Shown here one piece after another: positions 37,801 to 49,800 of a stretch of 64,000 nucleotides of DNA. The stretch covers positions 34,163,583 through 34,227,582 of the forward strand of contig NC_086253.1 of the NCBI RefSeq assembly GCF_021018805.1, in the 5' to 3' direction. This stretch comes from Prinia subflava. Lineage: Eukaryota > Chordata > Aves > Passeriformes > Cisticolidae. A program made the translations under genes and the position numbers. Position 1 is the first letter of the stretch. Every line of letters begins with the position of its first letter. A model generated the notes under the pieces. That model was not told the origin of the DNA, did not search any database, and saw nothing but the letters and a program-made list of their open reading frames with translations.

Positions 37801-40800
37801 AAGTCAGATCCTGTGACCACAAAAGGCTGTTAATCAATGCAGTTTAATTCAAAGCCCTCTGCCACACTGATGTTAAGATTATGCGTGCTGAGGTGAGCAG
37901 GCAGTGATATTAAGAACCATACACAAATTTCATCTGAATAAAAATGATGCATCAGCCCATAACATTTATCAGCCTATACGAACTCTCAGGAATCCAACTT
38001 CCACTGCAAGTGTCTTTTTGGATCTATTTACTTCAGAAGATGTGGTATGAACGATAGCATAATAAATTTTACTATGTTTTTAGGCATAAGTGACTCATAC
38101 ATCATTCCATTTGAAAGAAAAAATCCTAACATGCAATACGATATGTTACTGCAGCTGCTCCATGGGAATAACAACATATCCATTTGGAAGGAAAAAACAT
38201 TTGTGAAAATGCCTGATTAGCAGAAAAAGCAGCAAACAATTCATTATAAATAATAATACACAACTGCTTTTTTGATGTTTTTACGGTCACAGTCTCTTTT
38301 CATTGAATCTATTGGATTAAATGAATTCAGCTCTTCCCCTCCTACCCCCAGCTCAAAATAGCCTTCATTGATGTTATCCATAAAAGCAAAACAAAAAAAC
38401 AGCCTTTGAAGGAGGGGCTGTCATGTGAGTTGAATGTAAAGTTACTGGACAGAGTGCATCAAATTATCTTTTTACTTCAGGCATCTCCTACCAGGATCCC
38501 AGTTTGAAGGCAGAAATGCATGTTCTCTCTCCTGTTTGCTTTGCAAAATACTGTGTTTTTATCTTGCATGCCTCCTATCCCCTGCAAAGATTATGAACTG
38601 AATGCTGCAAATCCGGCAGGCAACAAACCTCTGAGAACTGTACAACATATGTGGAGCCAAGGCAGTGCCACCTGCACCTGTGACCTTGTAGAGACAAGGC
38701 TTCCCAGTGTCCTGGCCTTCCTTTTTACAACCAAGGAAATCTCTACCTTCTTCCCTCTTACTTTTCCCTAGTCTTTTATTTACTTAATGGACAGTCTTTT
38801 TCTCTCACATCACAATTAAAAAGTTTCAGGCACCTTTTCTGTTACAAATTCAATAATTTATTCCACTAAAATTATCAAGACAAGGATATGTTGGCATGTT
38901 GACTGCAGCACTAGTTAACGAATTAAGCCATTTAATGTAAACCTCTAGCATACTAAAATATAGAAATCATGTAGGGCACTTTGGGACACATACATGGGAC
39001 AACATAAAGACACAGGTAATGTTAATTGTCATTGCTTACTTTTCATGAAAGCAAACTCAGGACATGTTTAAAAAACAATGGGCAGAGACAGTTGGGCAGT
39101 TCTTACGGACTGTCCCACGACCACTCACCAATACAAACTGCAGACTCTTCAACACCAGAAGAGACCTAGAATGACCTTTATTCCCACCTGCTACTGAAGA
39201 GGCATCTCAGATGGTATCCCCAACTTTGGGGCCATGTAAGGGTGACAAACCATCAGAGACAGCAGCTAACCAGAGAAAAGACACTTGAATGGTTTACTTG
39301 ATTCGGGCCAGAGGGTTAAGTCTGTGTCTCCTACCTTCCAGGTGAGTGCCCCAGCTAATGAGCCTACAGCTAATAGCAGAGCAACTAGCTCTCCCTCTTT
39401 TTTTTCATTAAAATCTGAAGAACTGTGTTTAGTTCATCATCAAGATGAATGCCAAGCCTGCTAAATTTTTCATGACACTGAATTCTTGTTCTCCTGCCAG
39501 CCCTAGTTATGTGTGAACATTTCAGACTCCCTCAGGCATTTATTTTACTACAGAGTCCTGAAATACTTAAGTCTATTAAGACCTAAAATAAACAGGCAAA
39601 AAGGAGGAATCTGCTAGTTGTTTCCCCAGTCTACATTTTGAGTAGACAGTGCCTACACCAGTGAAATTCAGAAATTATTCTCAGTATCACCAACAAAATG
39701 ATGGTACATTTGGCAACACATGCATCAAGCCATGTCAGCTACCACAGTGGGGTTCAGCTCCACACCACAGCAGGAGCAGCAGTGTCTGCAGGCTGTAAAG
39801 ATCCAGCCAAATAGGGTGGATCCAGAAAAGCTGGATTTACTAAACCCACACACAATGGCTATTCTGCAAGTGCATTACCTCTGGATTTGTGCCCAAAGCA
39901 GTCCCTGCCTGCTCCCTTGCTGCCAGGAAAGAGTACAGCTGGGAGCAGACTATGACTGAAGAATAATTCACACTATTTGGCCTTGGTTACCCTCCTCACC
40001 AAAAGCCTTTCTGGAGCAGAAAGCGTGCTGGCTGCATGCTAGGCTGGCCTGCTGCTGTGCATTGAAGAAGTGCAAGCTTGAGGAAAGGAGGCCAATCATC
40101 AAAAGACTTCAGCCAGGTCTTGATGGGCAGCAGACAACTGACTGAAATAACCACAGGGCTGCAAATCTTCCTGTCATACAGGCTAAAAGCTGTGCCTCCC
40201 TAAACGCCCTGAAAGAACACTCAGAAAATATTCCCTACATAAATTACCTGGATTCTAAGTCACCTACTGAAATCATCTTACAGTCACTCCCAGTTTATCT
40301 GTGCGCTCTGTAGCTCCTGTCTCCTTCATAGGAGGTCTGAAAATACACCAAGCTTTGTTGTGTATCTTGAGGTTTCTTACACGCTACAGAAACTCCAAGA
40401 GCACTTTTATCCACAATGTTTCATTATTATTGCTATAGTAATTTGGATTATAAACTTAGAAAGGAAGTACAAATGGCCAATTTGTGGCCAGAAAATATAA
40501 AGCCTGATATCAGATCTAAAGATCAACACTGTTGTCTTAGAGAAACTCTGTGTGGGTGTGAAAAAGTATGTATGGATATACAGAGTCTTATGCTGGATAT
40601 GCTATGTATAAAGAAGGCAATGTTAGTACTAAATCAGCTGTCATGCACAAATCTACAGCTCATGCCTGTCCCTGGCATATCCTTATAAATGTCTCAAAGA
40701 CCAGGCCATCTTCTATATAATGCCTCTTATCATCCATACTTAAACTTCCACTTTTCTGTTGCATGTGTGGGGGGTTGTTTTTTAAGTAGTTGGTGTCTTC

Positions 40801-43284
40801 TTCTATATCTACTTTGTTTGAAGCAAAGTTTAAAAAACCTTTTGTTACAGTTTCTCTCCTTTTCAAATTACACTTTTTCAAATTATTTTTATATAGATAT
40901 TAGTCCTTGGGAGACCAATGCTCAAGATCCATGTAATAAACTAGATTTAACATGGCTGCGATATGTCTCTGTAATCCTGGCAGGTGATGCTGCCTGAAAG
41001 CACAACCTGAGATGAAAGGCCTCAAAGCTTTTTGTCATTCAGACCTGTGAGGGATTTTTTTCCTCAACACAAAATCTGACAGTGGGGTCTTGCTAATGTC
41101 CGAGCAAACTGGAGTGCTGATATCCAACTTGTTCCTTGCCCTGTTTCTGATACTGCCAAACTACTTTGCCAAAGAGATCTTTCAGGAGGCAAAAATGAAA
41201 GAATTTCCCTAGACATTATGAATACAGTGGGGAGAGATGTGGGAAAGTCTTCCTAAAAATTGTAATTCTGTAAAGTGTGTGTAGTTATCATTAAAAAAGT
41301 AGAGTTGGACTAGAACTTGGCAGTTCTTCTACATGCTGTTTCCCTGTGCTGGTGAAGAATTATGACAGTACCTCAGTTTTCTGTCTGTTGACAAAAATTT
41401 TCAAAAGTGAAAGAACAGGAACAAAATCAAGCAGCTCTCTGTGAGTCCCACATAAACAGTTCTCAGTTCTACAGGTAAATTTTCATTTAATCTTTGCCTG
41501 CCAAACTGTTTAAATGCACATCATGTTAGTTGCATGTATTATTTGTAATTCATTTTACCTAATTACCTAGTGATTTTTGCCCTGTTTTTCTCTCTCTTCA
41601 CCTCACCTTTCACCTTGACAAACTGAAAACATGCCAATACAGAAACTATTTCTTCCTATAATTGGCAGAGTCTTTATGCATAAGTGGAAAAATGCTGTAA
41701 TCCCAGTTACGACAGTACTCTTTTCTCATTCTTCCAATGAGAGCATAATGGAAGTATCAGCTTGAGTGGCGTATCTGTGATGAATCACATCTCATGCCCC
41801 TGAACACCCATGGCAGATGAAAAAGGGAAGCAGTCATTTCTCTCACTGAGGACTGACAGGATGTGAAACACAGAGGAGAGTGAAGCTGGAGGATCAGAGC
41901 TGCCAGTTTTTCCATCACACAGGACTCTATAAAGGACCACAAAGCCCATTTCCATAAGACAAAAACACAAGAACACGGACTCTCAGGGACACGGACTGAG
42001 TGGGACAGAGCTGTCCGCAGCAGAGCTCTGCAGTAAAATCATGGCTACGTTTCTGCAGATACCCAAGAAGCTTTACTGCTCTTTGCTTTCAAGAAACAAA
42101 AGGACCTTCTGTCAAGGATTTCACCTGCAACATTCTTCTGCCTTGAGGAGTGGGAACTCCACTTAAGGAGTTAAGAGCTCAGAGACTCGATGGATTCAAC
42201 ATTTACACCTAGTGTAACTAAAATCCACTTCCAAATCTCTAAAATCTGAATATATAATACAAACACTGAAACAGCTTTGTCCAAAAAAATGGTAGATTGT
42301 GACCCCAAAAGTATCCTTCAGTAACTTTTCTTATTCAGCTTTGAATGAGAGCTGGAGTAACGAGGAATGTCAAATGAATATTTCCTCAAACTGAAATATG
42401 ACAAAAGCTTCACTCAGAAACTGCACATGGTGCTGTCACACATTTATTACCCATGAGCTAAAATTTGTCTAATGTAATTTAAGATTGATAATTACTGATA
42501 GGGGCCGTATGTGTTTTCAATAAAAAGAAATTACCAAAATTAACAAGACTGCTCCCTTTCTAGAGGACTATGGTTTGAAATAACATCTCAGATTTATATA
42601 ACTGAAATAACAACTCTATAAATTTTCAAGATTTTAAAAATTTTCTTCTCTATAAATGAAATCTTGCTCTTTCTTCAACTGTTTGCATTATTCTCTCAAA
42701 CACCAGTAAGAGGAATGAAAATACACAAAATCAAACAAAGCAAAACATAATAGTATGTTACTTGCAAATAAGAGCAGAGGACTTGCATTTTTTAAATCCA
42801 GCTTTTAACAACTGATCTGGTTTTAATTTATGATTAAAATTATTATTATTATTATGTTAGTGGGAACAAGGAACCCTGGTATGTTGGGTGTTACAGAATT
42901 ACGGGAAAAAAAACCCCAATTTTTTCTGTGAATGAAGAAAGAAATGGCTGGTACTAGATTCCATTCACCTGAGAGTGCAAACTGAAAAGGGAGAATAACT
43001 GAATTACTAATGATCATCCCTCTCCACAGTGCCTTGCTACTCGGGGTCTCCAACGTGGCTAATGTGCTGCCAAATCCTAATACAGATTCCAGAGAAGCTC
43101 CAGGGGAACGGCAACCTGCAAACCTGACATCCATACACTAGTGAAGTTAATAGAAACTATAATAGCAAAAAGACTAAGTGGGCCCTAAGTGGAGTCTAAG
43201 AAGAATCAAATTTCAGTTTTTCATTAAGTGAAATCTTGCAAAATTAACCCAATTCTTTAAATAGCTCAAACAAACATGTGAAAC
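34837..43284. other. Plain intronic sequence
   Basis: No exon recognised. 39290-39400 has a string ending in tcctaccttccaggtgagtg that recalls an old amniote interspersed repeat, but I cannot name it. Other ORFs (for example 36591-36956, 121 codons) lack motifs. Confidence 0.5.
42839..42856. repeat. Short (ATT)n microsatellite
   Basis: About five ATT units, attattattattattatg. Short, and probably near the threshold of slippage. Confidence 0.7.
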
Positions 43285-43905
43285 CAGTGATCCAGTCAAT
43301 CAATTTCAAAAACGCTTTTAACAAGTACTTTACCAAAGGCTTTTAAAGAAACCCAGTACCCATGGCAAAGCACAGGTCTCTGTGCAGCAACATGACTGGT
43401 TAAGAGACATAACCAGAAATTAGGGGTAAAAATCAGACCTGGAGAGTAAAGGAAGCGCTACCAGTGGAATACCACAGGGATCTGCACTGGGATCTGTTCC
43501 TCTTTCCATACCTGTAATTGACCTGGAAAGGTAGCTGAGCACTGAAGCAACCAAGTTTCCAGACAATACCAATTTATTCATGGCAGTAAGGATGAGGGCA
43601 AGTTGTGAAGAATCACAGGACCTTATGAAATTGAGTGACTAGACAATGGAATGGTAAATTAAATTCAGTGTGGATAAGTGTAGAGTGATGCACATGGGAA
43701 AATATAACCTTAACTTCACATGTACAGTGATGGGCTCTGAGCTCAACATTATCGCTCAGGAGTGAGACCTTGAGGTTACAATAAACAGTGCCATCAAAAT
43801 GTCAGCTCAGTGCTCAGCTGCCAAAAGAAAGCAGGCCAAATATTAGGTATTGTTAGGAGCTGAACAGGAAGCAAAGCAGAGAGCACAATTATGCCACTCT
43901 GTAAT
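43285..43905 (+). mobile_element. Ancient CR1/L3-like LINE fragment, RT region
   Basis: The plus strand carries broken RT-coding sequence in the usual order: ttcaaaaacgcttttaac (near 43307), actggttaagagacataacc, then agtggaataccacagggatc, which reads SGIPQGS, followed by LGSV. Next come attgacctggaaagg and caagtttccagacaatacc (normally the FADD-box region). Further on are gtggataagtgtagagtgatg and a run ending near aaagcagagagcacaattatg. The order and spacing match old amniote CR1 elements. Several frameshifts, a lost catalytic motif and low identity mark it as ancient. The plus-strand ORF at 43850-44041 overlaps its end and is not a gene. Confidence 0.75.
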
Positions 43906-44232
43906 GTCACTCAGTTCACACACTGCCTCTTCTTCCAGTGATATGTTTTGGGTACATGCTTCATCACTGAGTATTTTGTGTTTACTTTTACAAAGATTGG
44001 CGCAAAACAGAAACATCTTAAAACAGAAGAGTGACCTGTAATTAGCAAGACAAAGACAGCAGTTTCAGCACTGTCTGCATCTCAGTTTCACAAGAGTTCT
44101 CGGAGACTGTATCCAAAACTCAAAGAGACAGAATCTTCTATGTACTTGCAGATAATTCAAAAAAAGAGGTTGACGAATTACAGATACAACCAATGAGCTC
44201 TATTATAAGGCATCGCTATACATCAAAAGCTT

Positions 44233-44254
44233 AGCTTATGCACTTGCATAAGCT
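44233..44254. repeat. Inverted repeat with 10-bp arms
   Basis: AGCTTATGCA and TGCATAAGCT are separated by CT. The arms are perfect. Each arm contains a TATGCA core like that bound by POU proteins. Could extrude as a short hairpin, but no RNA function is evident. Confidence 0.5.
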
Positions 44255-46219
44255 TTACCCAGTACTTGAAATCCTCGGGAAAGGACAAGTTTGAAGATCT
44301 GCCTTCACTCCAGCAGTACACAGCCAACTAAAATCGCTTTGCCGTGTCATCTTGAAGCGACAAGGTCTTAAGTCTTAAAGTCTTAGTCCAAGTATTCACA
44401 AAAGGGTAAGTAAAAACAATTTAAATTAAAAATCTTCATAGTCTTGTGTTACTCCCTGCTCTCATTTCCTCATTTTCTTCCTTAACAGCTAGCCTGCTCA
44501 AGATGCTGCTCGAACCAGTCTTTTGGTTCATGGTAACAGAAAACCACTTTTACCTACTGAGGTTCATGTAAGGGGGAACAACTAAATTATGTCTAGGCCT
44601 TCAGATTTCTAGCTAATCTCTATGCATCTCTACTACATCTACTTCTTGATTTTATGAGAAAGGGTTTGCCTGTGTTCTAATGGACTGGTATTTACTTGTA
44701 TCTTTGTCTAAATTCACAAGCCACAAGAATGTTCTGGTTTTCATTTAGATTGTTACACATCAGACACAAATTCTGTCTATCAGTAGTGGCTACCTAAAGT
44801 GTATCTTCTACTTACTTGCATAAAATACTGTCTATTTACTTCACATATTCCCAGTCTGGTGTATAGGAGAAATATACTCTCACCATAATCTATAACCAAC
44901 CTTTACAGTAGCTTTGCCTATCATGTAATACAATAAATACAGAAAGAGAGAGAATACATTGGAAAAAAAAGCAGCATTGTGATAAATAGTTATTACTTAA
45001 AGTCATAAATGTATCAAATACGAACATGAGTATTTTTAACACGAAATAAAGCTATGCAGGGTATTTAATTAGTTTAAACTGTTAGCTAAGAGTTGGTGCA
45101 GATGGACTAATAACACATGTAAAACAGACCAAGTTTGCAAATTATTTTTGCCTTTGTTTTAGCCCTACATTTCATTAAAAATCCCTTAGTGATTATTTCC
45201 ATTTGAATGTTACAGTGTTACACTATGAAATAAAGATTTTTTTTATTATAATTCTTTTCCTACAGCTGTAATTTTCTACCGTTGAAGTAATTGAAGTTTC
45301 TTTCTTTTTTGAAGACACTTTTCAATTTGTGCTGTCCAAGCATGTTTTAAAGACATATCTTGAAGGGCACTCAGCAGGATGAGCTCTGGAAATATAAATT
45401 ATCTCAACTAACAAAAAAGCTTCTACAGGAATAAACCGTATTTTGATTAAAGTAGAATGGAGAAAGTGAAAAAAATATTAGCTGGTAGCAATGCACTAAA
45501 AATTTCAGTCACCACAAGTAAAAGAGAGTCAATCAAACCTCTCACTGAAATGCCCTCAGTATTCTTAAGACAAGGCAGAGAATTGGTGAAGCCGAGGCAG
45601 GATGCAGACTGAACTCAAGGCAGGCACATGAACTCACTAACTCAAGCTCTGTGTCCATCTATCAGATGAGATGACATTTCGGCAAGACTGCAGTTACTGT
45701 AGTTAACCAAAGAAAACCAAAACCAGGCAACCATCATGTCTCTCTCACTCTCTTCTGCTGCCCATAACAAATTAAGTCACTATCTGTCTCCTGAAGTAAC
45801 AGAAGAAACATTAATTAATCACAGAAACCCTTGGATCACTAGATAAATCATTCTGTTGCCCCCACGTTGTTTTCAAAGGGCAGGGCTAAGTTGCTGCAGC
45901 TACAGCTGCTGCCGTCGAGCACCAGCAGTAACACTGGGCAGCTACAGATCACCAGCAGAACAGGTGAAGTGCAAAACAGCAGGCAGCCCTTTAAAAGTCC
46001 TAAAGCACCCTGAAACTTTAATTCTGTCACGCAGTTAGAAAACACTGAATAAATGAAGTTTTCAGAAAGCCATTCTATCAGAATTCCTCATTACGCGTCT
46101 AATTACAAGCTATCTTTATAATGTACACCTGACAACATCGTGAAAAGCAGTTTGCTTTAAAGGTCAGCAGAACTAAATGAACAATCTGCTTTTTATAGTA
46201 ACAGGTGAACTTTTCTTAT

Positions 46220-46239
46220 TTGGCTGCTTAAGCAGCCAA
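46220..46239. promoter_or_regulatory. Perfect 20-bp palindrome with NFI-like half-sites
   Basis: TTGGCTGCTTAAGCAGCCAA equals its own reverse complement. The outer TTGGC and GCCAA are nuclear factor I half-sites, but they are 10 bp apart instead of the usual 5, so NFI binding as a standard dimer is doubtful. It lies about 280 bp downstream of the CpG-island exon's splice donor in the minus direction, in a segment that also has several TAAT homeodomain-type cores (46255-46310). Function is not shown by sequence. Confidence 0.4.
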
Positions 46240-46470
46240 CCCTTGAGTTGAATGTAATTAGGGAGGGGATATTCAATTTACAGTATCCACAAGTAATGAT
46301 AATTACACTGGTTCAAAAAAGCCGTTGGTAAGCATAAGAAACCTTTGTAATTACATCCCGTTTCCAAAATTACTTGAGCACTGTGAACTCGAAGCATTTC
46401 AGCAAATGAAGGCCAATGCACATAAAGGAGAGCTACGGCACTTTAAAAGCTGCACTGTTTAACATAATGA

Positions 46471-46860
46471 GCCGCCCGACCGGAGGGAGATCGCAGAACG
46501 CGCTCCATAACTCACCCCGACAGCCCACGCCATCTCCTTCCTGCTCACAAACATCCATTAAGAAAAACATAAGCCGGCTCCCTCAGTGCCTCCTTGCCAT
46601 CCTCCGCCAGCATCGCTCAGCTCCCCTCGCGGGGGGCCAGCCCTGGACGCGTGCTGGGCTCCGGCTGCCGATCGCGCCACGCTCGGGGAGCGCTGGCGCT
46701 GCCAGCCAGGAAACGCCGCCGTGTCCCCCCCGCCGCCAGCCCCGCGCCGGCAGCAGATCAGCTCGGTCAGCAATCCGCCAGGACAAGGTGAAAAATAAAC
46801 AAACAACCACGTTCACGGCAGCTGCGGCGATCGCTTTCCGGAAGATTATTCGGGCATTAT
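46471..46860 (-). promoter_or_regulatory. Isolated CpG island, candidate internal promoter
   Basis: I count about 40 CpG dinucleotides in roughly 390 bp; the kilobases on either side are AT-rich with almost none. It is the only CpG island in the window. It contains an ETS-type palindrome TTCCGGAA near 46837-46844 and a forkhead-like ATAAACAAAC at 46794-46803, and no clear TATA box. On the minus strand the island ends close to a strong splice donor GTGAGT (46515-46510), as expected for a first exon with its downstream donor. Vertebrate CpG islands of this kind are usually promoters. The minus direction is favoured because of the donor and because the downstream teneurin exon is on that strand. 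A weaker donor-like CAAG/GTGAAA at 46784-46793 on the plus strand leaves room for bidirectional transcription. It could instead be an unmethylated enhancer or the start of a noncoding RNA. Confidence 0.7.
46516..46570 (-). CDS. Candidate alternative first coding exon of the teneurin gene
   Basis: Seen: on the minus strand, an ATG at 46570-46568 and a second in-frame ATG at 46558-46556 open a frame that runs without stop into the donor CGGG/GTGAGT at 46516/46515. It encodes MFFLMDVCEQEGDGVGCR and leaves one G, so the exon ends in phase 1. The teneurin exon at 24831 starts by needing exactly one base: G joined to GT gives Gly, and the frame continues into that exon. An in-frame TGA upstream of the first ATG marks the 5' limit of the frame. 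Neither ATG has a strong context (-3 is C or T). An 82-codon upstream frame (46806 to 46558) ends in a TAA that overlaps the second ATG as TAATG. Splicing over 22 kb to the teneurin exon is inferred; phase agreement has a one-in-three chance of being accidental. The exon might be untranslated or noncoding instead. Confidence 0.35.
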
Positions 46861-49800
46861 AAGGGAGATGGTATTAAACGCTGCCACTTGCAGCTTCACG
46901 GCTCTCTGCGTATTCGCGTCAGCCTGGGATGAGCACTTAAGCAGTATCATCAGAGAGCTCGCCCAGCTGAGCATCTTCCATTATGTTTTTGTCTTAAAAG
47001 GAGATAGCAGGAACCTCTCTGCCTGACAGGCAAAAGGCTTGTCATAATTCATTAATAACACAGCCTTGCTCAGGTTTCCTTCAATGAAATCAGGCAGGCA
47101 TCCTATGAAGAAAATGCTGAGAGAACAACAGCTTCTCCAGACACAATGCAATAAACTTGCCAGTCCTTGGCACCGTTTGGTGTCTGAGACAAGGATGACC
47201 AACGCTATTTGACAAGACCTGTCAGAGTCCCTTAGGGATCCTAGTGAAGAAATTCAAAAACCCAAACAGTAATTCCTCAGCAGGATGCAATTCACTGCAT
47301 GGAAGCAAAAACTTCACGTTTCAGCTGCAGAGATAAATGTACCAGTTTGCTTCTGCTATGCTCAGGGTAAAGTTGGCAATTTACTCTGAGGAACTGTATG
47401 TACCCAAAGGGAAAAAAGCAAGAAGAGGTGTGGTAAAAAGCAACAACTGCAGTATCAGATAACTGCAAAAATTAACAAGACTATCACAAGTCTTTCCATC
47501 ATATAGAAAATACAGCTGAGGTTATCTGTAAGGAAAGGAAACAAGCTCAGGCTAACTGTCAATATAAAGTCATTAGGATGGCATCCAAGCAAGGAGGACA
47601 GAAAATTACTTATTTTCTTTTTTCCCATTGTCTAGTATGCATCCATTCATACAGCACTAAAATGCACCTGTTACATTTAATTGAGTCTCATGTACTTCCT
47701 CCTAAGAGATGGTTCCATCATGAAAAAAATGAAGAAAAGTACTCCTGCATTTGATCTAGTAGCTTTTCATACACTCACATTGCTTCATATGACAAAATCT
47801 AGTAATACAGTAAGTACATGCCATCCCAGCATACAGCATTTGTTATGATCCAAGTTTTAAACAGCCCTCAGCATAAAAACTAGTACTACAAATTTTATCT
47901 TTACTATGACAGGGTTTCTGGGTTTGCATTTGATTTTTAAAAGATGCTTTATCATCATTCAACAGAAGTAGTCCAAATGTATATAAATTAATTTTGTACA
48001 ATTAGGAAAAGCAAGAATGTAGTGACAATGGTTAATTAATGATTTTAGAATATCTGTGTCACGAAATCATCTTTTTTGCAATAAAGTAGGCTCAGGTAAT
48101 TTGCAAACAGCACAATATTATTGCTTCCCTAAGCTCCTTTGTGTTTTACTTAGGCATGATAATTTATTTTGAGTGCAATATCTGTCATTAAAACTGTGGC
48201 TTATAAACATTATTAGAAACAGCTCTATTAGCATATCTAGAGATCACTGGTTTTGAGAAGAATGCAACTGATTGAACAGAAATCAATAGGTATTTAATGA
48301 TTTCATGAGAAAAATAAGTGACCCTCACACCCCTAATGGATTAATGTCACTTATATACAACACATTGCATAATGCTGACATAGAGCTACTCAAAGCAGTG
48401 TCACTTTTCATATGAGTGCCTTAAAACCTTATCAAAGGGAAATTGTGTTTTAATGCTATTTCAGATGTCATTTTTGAGAGTATTTTTACAATCCCATTTC
48501 ATAAAGCAGAAAGCATGATCTGAATTATTACAAGTAGCTTTTGTCATTGGCACACGTACTAGGTCACCCTCTGAAGTTAGCTGGTGAATGAAGTCCTGAA
48601 CACAGGAGGAGGGTAACACTTTGAAATATTAATCAAACAACTTGTTGACTGTCGGCTTTCATCTCTCAGTACACCTTTACTTATATATCTGAATCTTCCA
48701 CTAATTACCAAGAACATGCTTTGCTAGGGAAGGGAAACCAGTCCTCATGGTCAGTACTACAGCACGAGGTAGACGAGATAGATGGGATGCACAGCTCCCC
48801 AACACGCTTCTTGGGAATCCAGACAGAGGAGGGAGATAATCTAAATGACAGAGTAAATGCCTTCAAATAAATGCTTGCCTCTCAGCCATTTAGGCGACCT
48901 CTCAGATCTCTTAAGAACACGCGTGTCTGTCTGTCCATCTTCAATACAGTGCTTTTTTATCCCATTTTACATCTATTCACTAAAAAACAACTGTGAATCA
49001 CAGCAAACCATTTCATGGTCTCACTCCTTTATTTTCACTTTAACAGACTGACGACAAAAATATGCAGTATTTACTTGGTATTTCTTCAGTGACATGAAAG
49101 CTCCTTTTTGGGAAAGAAACAAGTCAAATTCAACATGTCACCATGCACTAAGAAGGCTTTGCCATTACCAGGCTGCCTTTACAATTCCTTTAGAGTAAAG
49201 CCAAACATAATGGGGGGAGCTGATGTTCGATTTTTTTTCTTCTTTTTGCCATATTATCAATTCTAAATTTTTTGTGCAACACAAAGTGAAAATAACTTAA
49301 AAAACCCCAATCCTTTTTCCTAAAGTTAATGCAGTCCCAGCTTTCATATATAGTTTTCACCTGAGGAAATGGGAAAAAACTCTGTTTAGATAAAACAGGG
49401 AAGCAAATGCAAAAGCTTTTTCTGACTGACTTGAACGTTTCCTTATTTCTCCCCAAAGGATATAGAAACTACTCCAGTAAATGTAGCATCATAATTGGCT
49501 ATAATTGACTCCATCCTTCAATTTTTAAGGCAATCTATAAAATATGGATCATTTTGTCAACTGGGAGACAATTTTGTGACACCACACTGTTTATCTCGGC
49601 ACAGTGATCTTAGCTGCACTCAGTATCATTTGTTACCACTCAGACTACCTTATTTTGGATGTAATCCTGCACCTCTCTACGTTTAATGCACTGCACACTA
49701 GCTAGCTCCAACACCAAACACTGTGAGTGCTACCAAAGGGAATTAACTGCCGAAGATCATTGTCATTGGGGATAACAGCAGGTGAAGCACAAGCAAGCTC

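Larger units (their letters stand above)
43906..46470 (-). other. Intron immediately downstream of the CpG-island exon (minus sense)
   Basis: AT-rich, with the inverted repeat at 44233-44254 and the palindrome at 46220-46239. A small CAG/CTG-rich patch lies at 45890-45960. 46120-46420 holds several TAAT cores. No exon recognised. Confidence 0.5.

Noticed and set aside
39290..39420. Possible ancient SINE or DNA-transposon fragment (tcctaccttccaggtgagtg and following)
   Set aside because: It recalls a string common in reptile and bird genomes, but I cannot name the family or define ends. A repeat-library search would decide.
46416..46862. 148-codon plus-strand ORF and several 65-82 codon ORFs on both strands
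   Set aside because: They lie in the CpG island, where GC-richness removes stop codons. Compositions are Arg/Pro/Ala-biased and overlap each other with no family motif.
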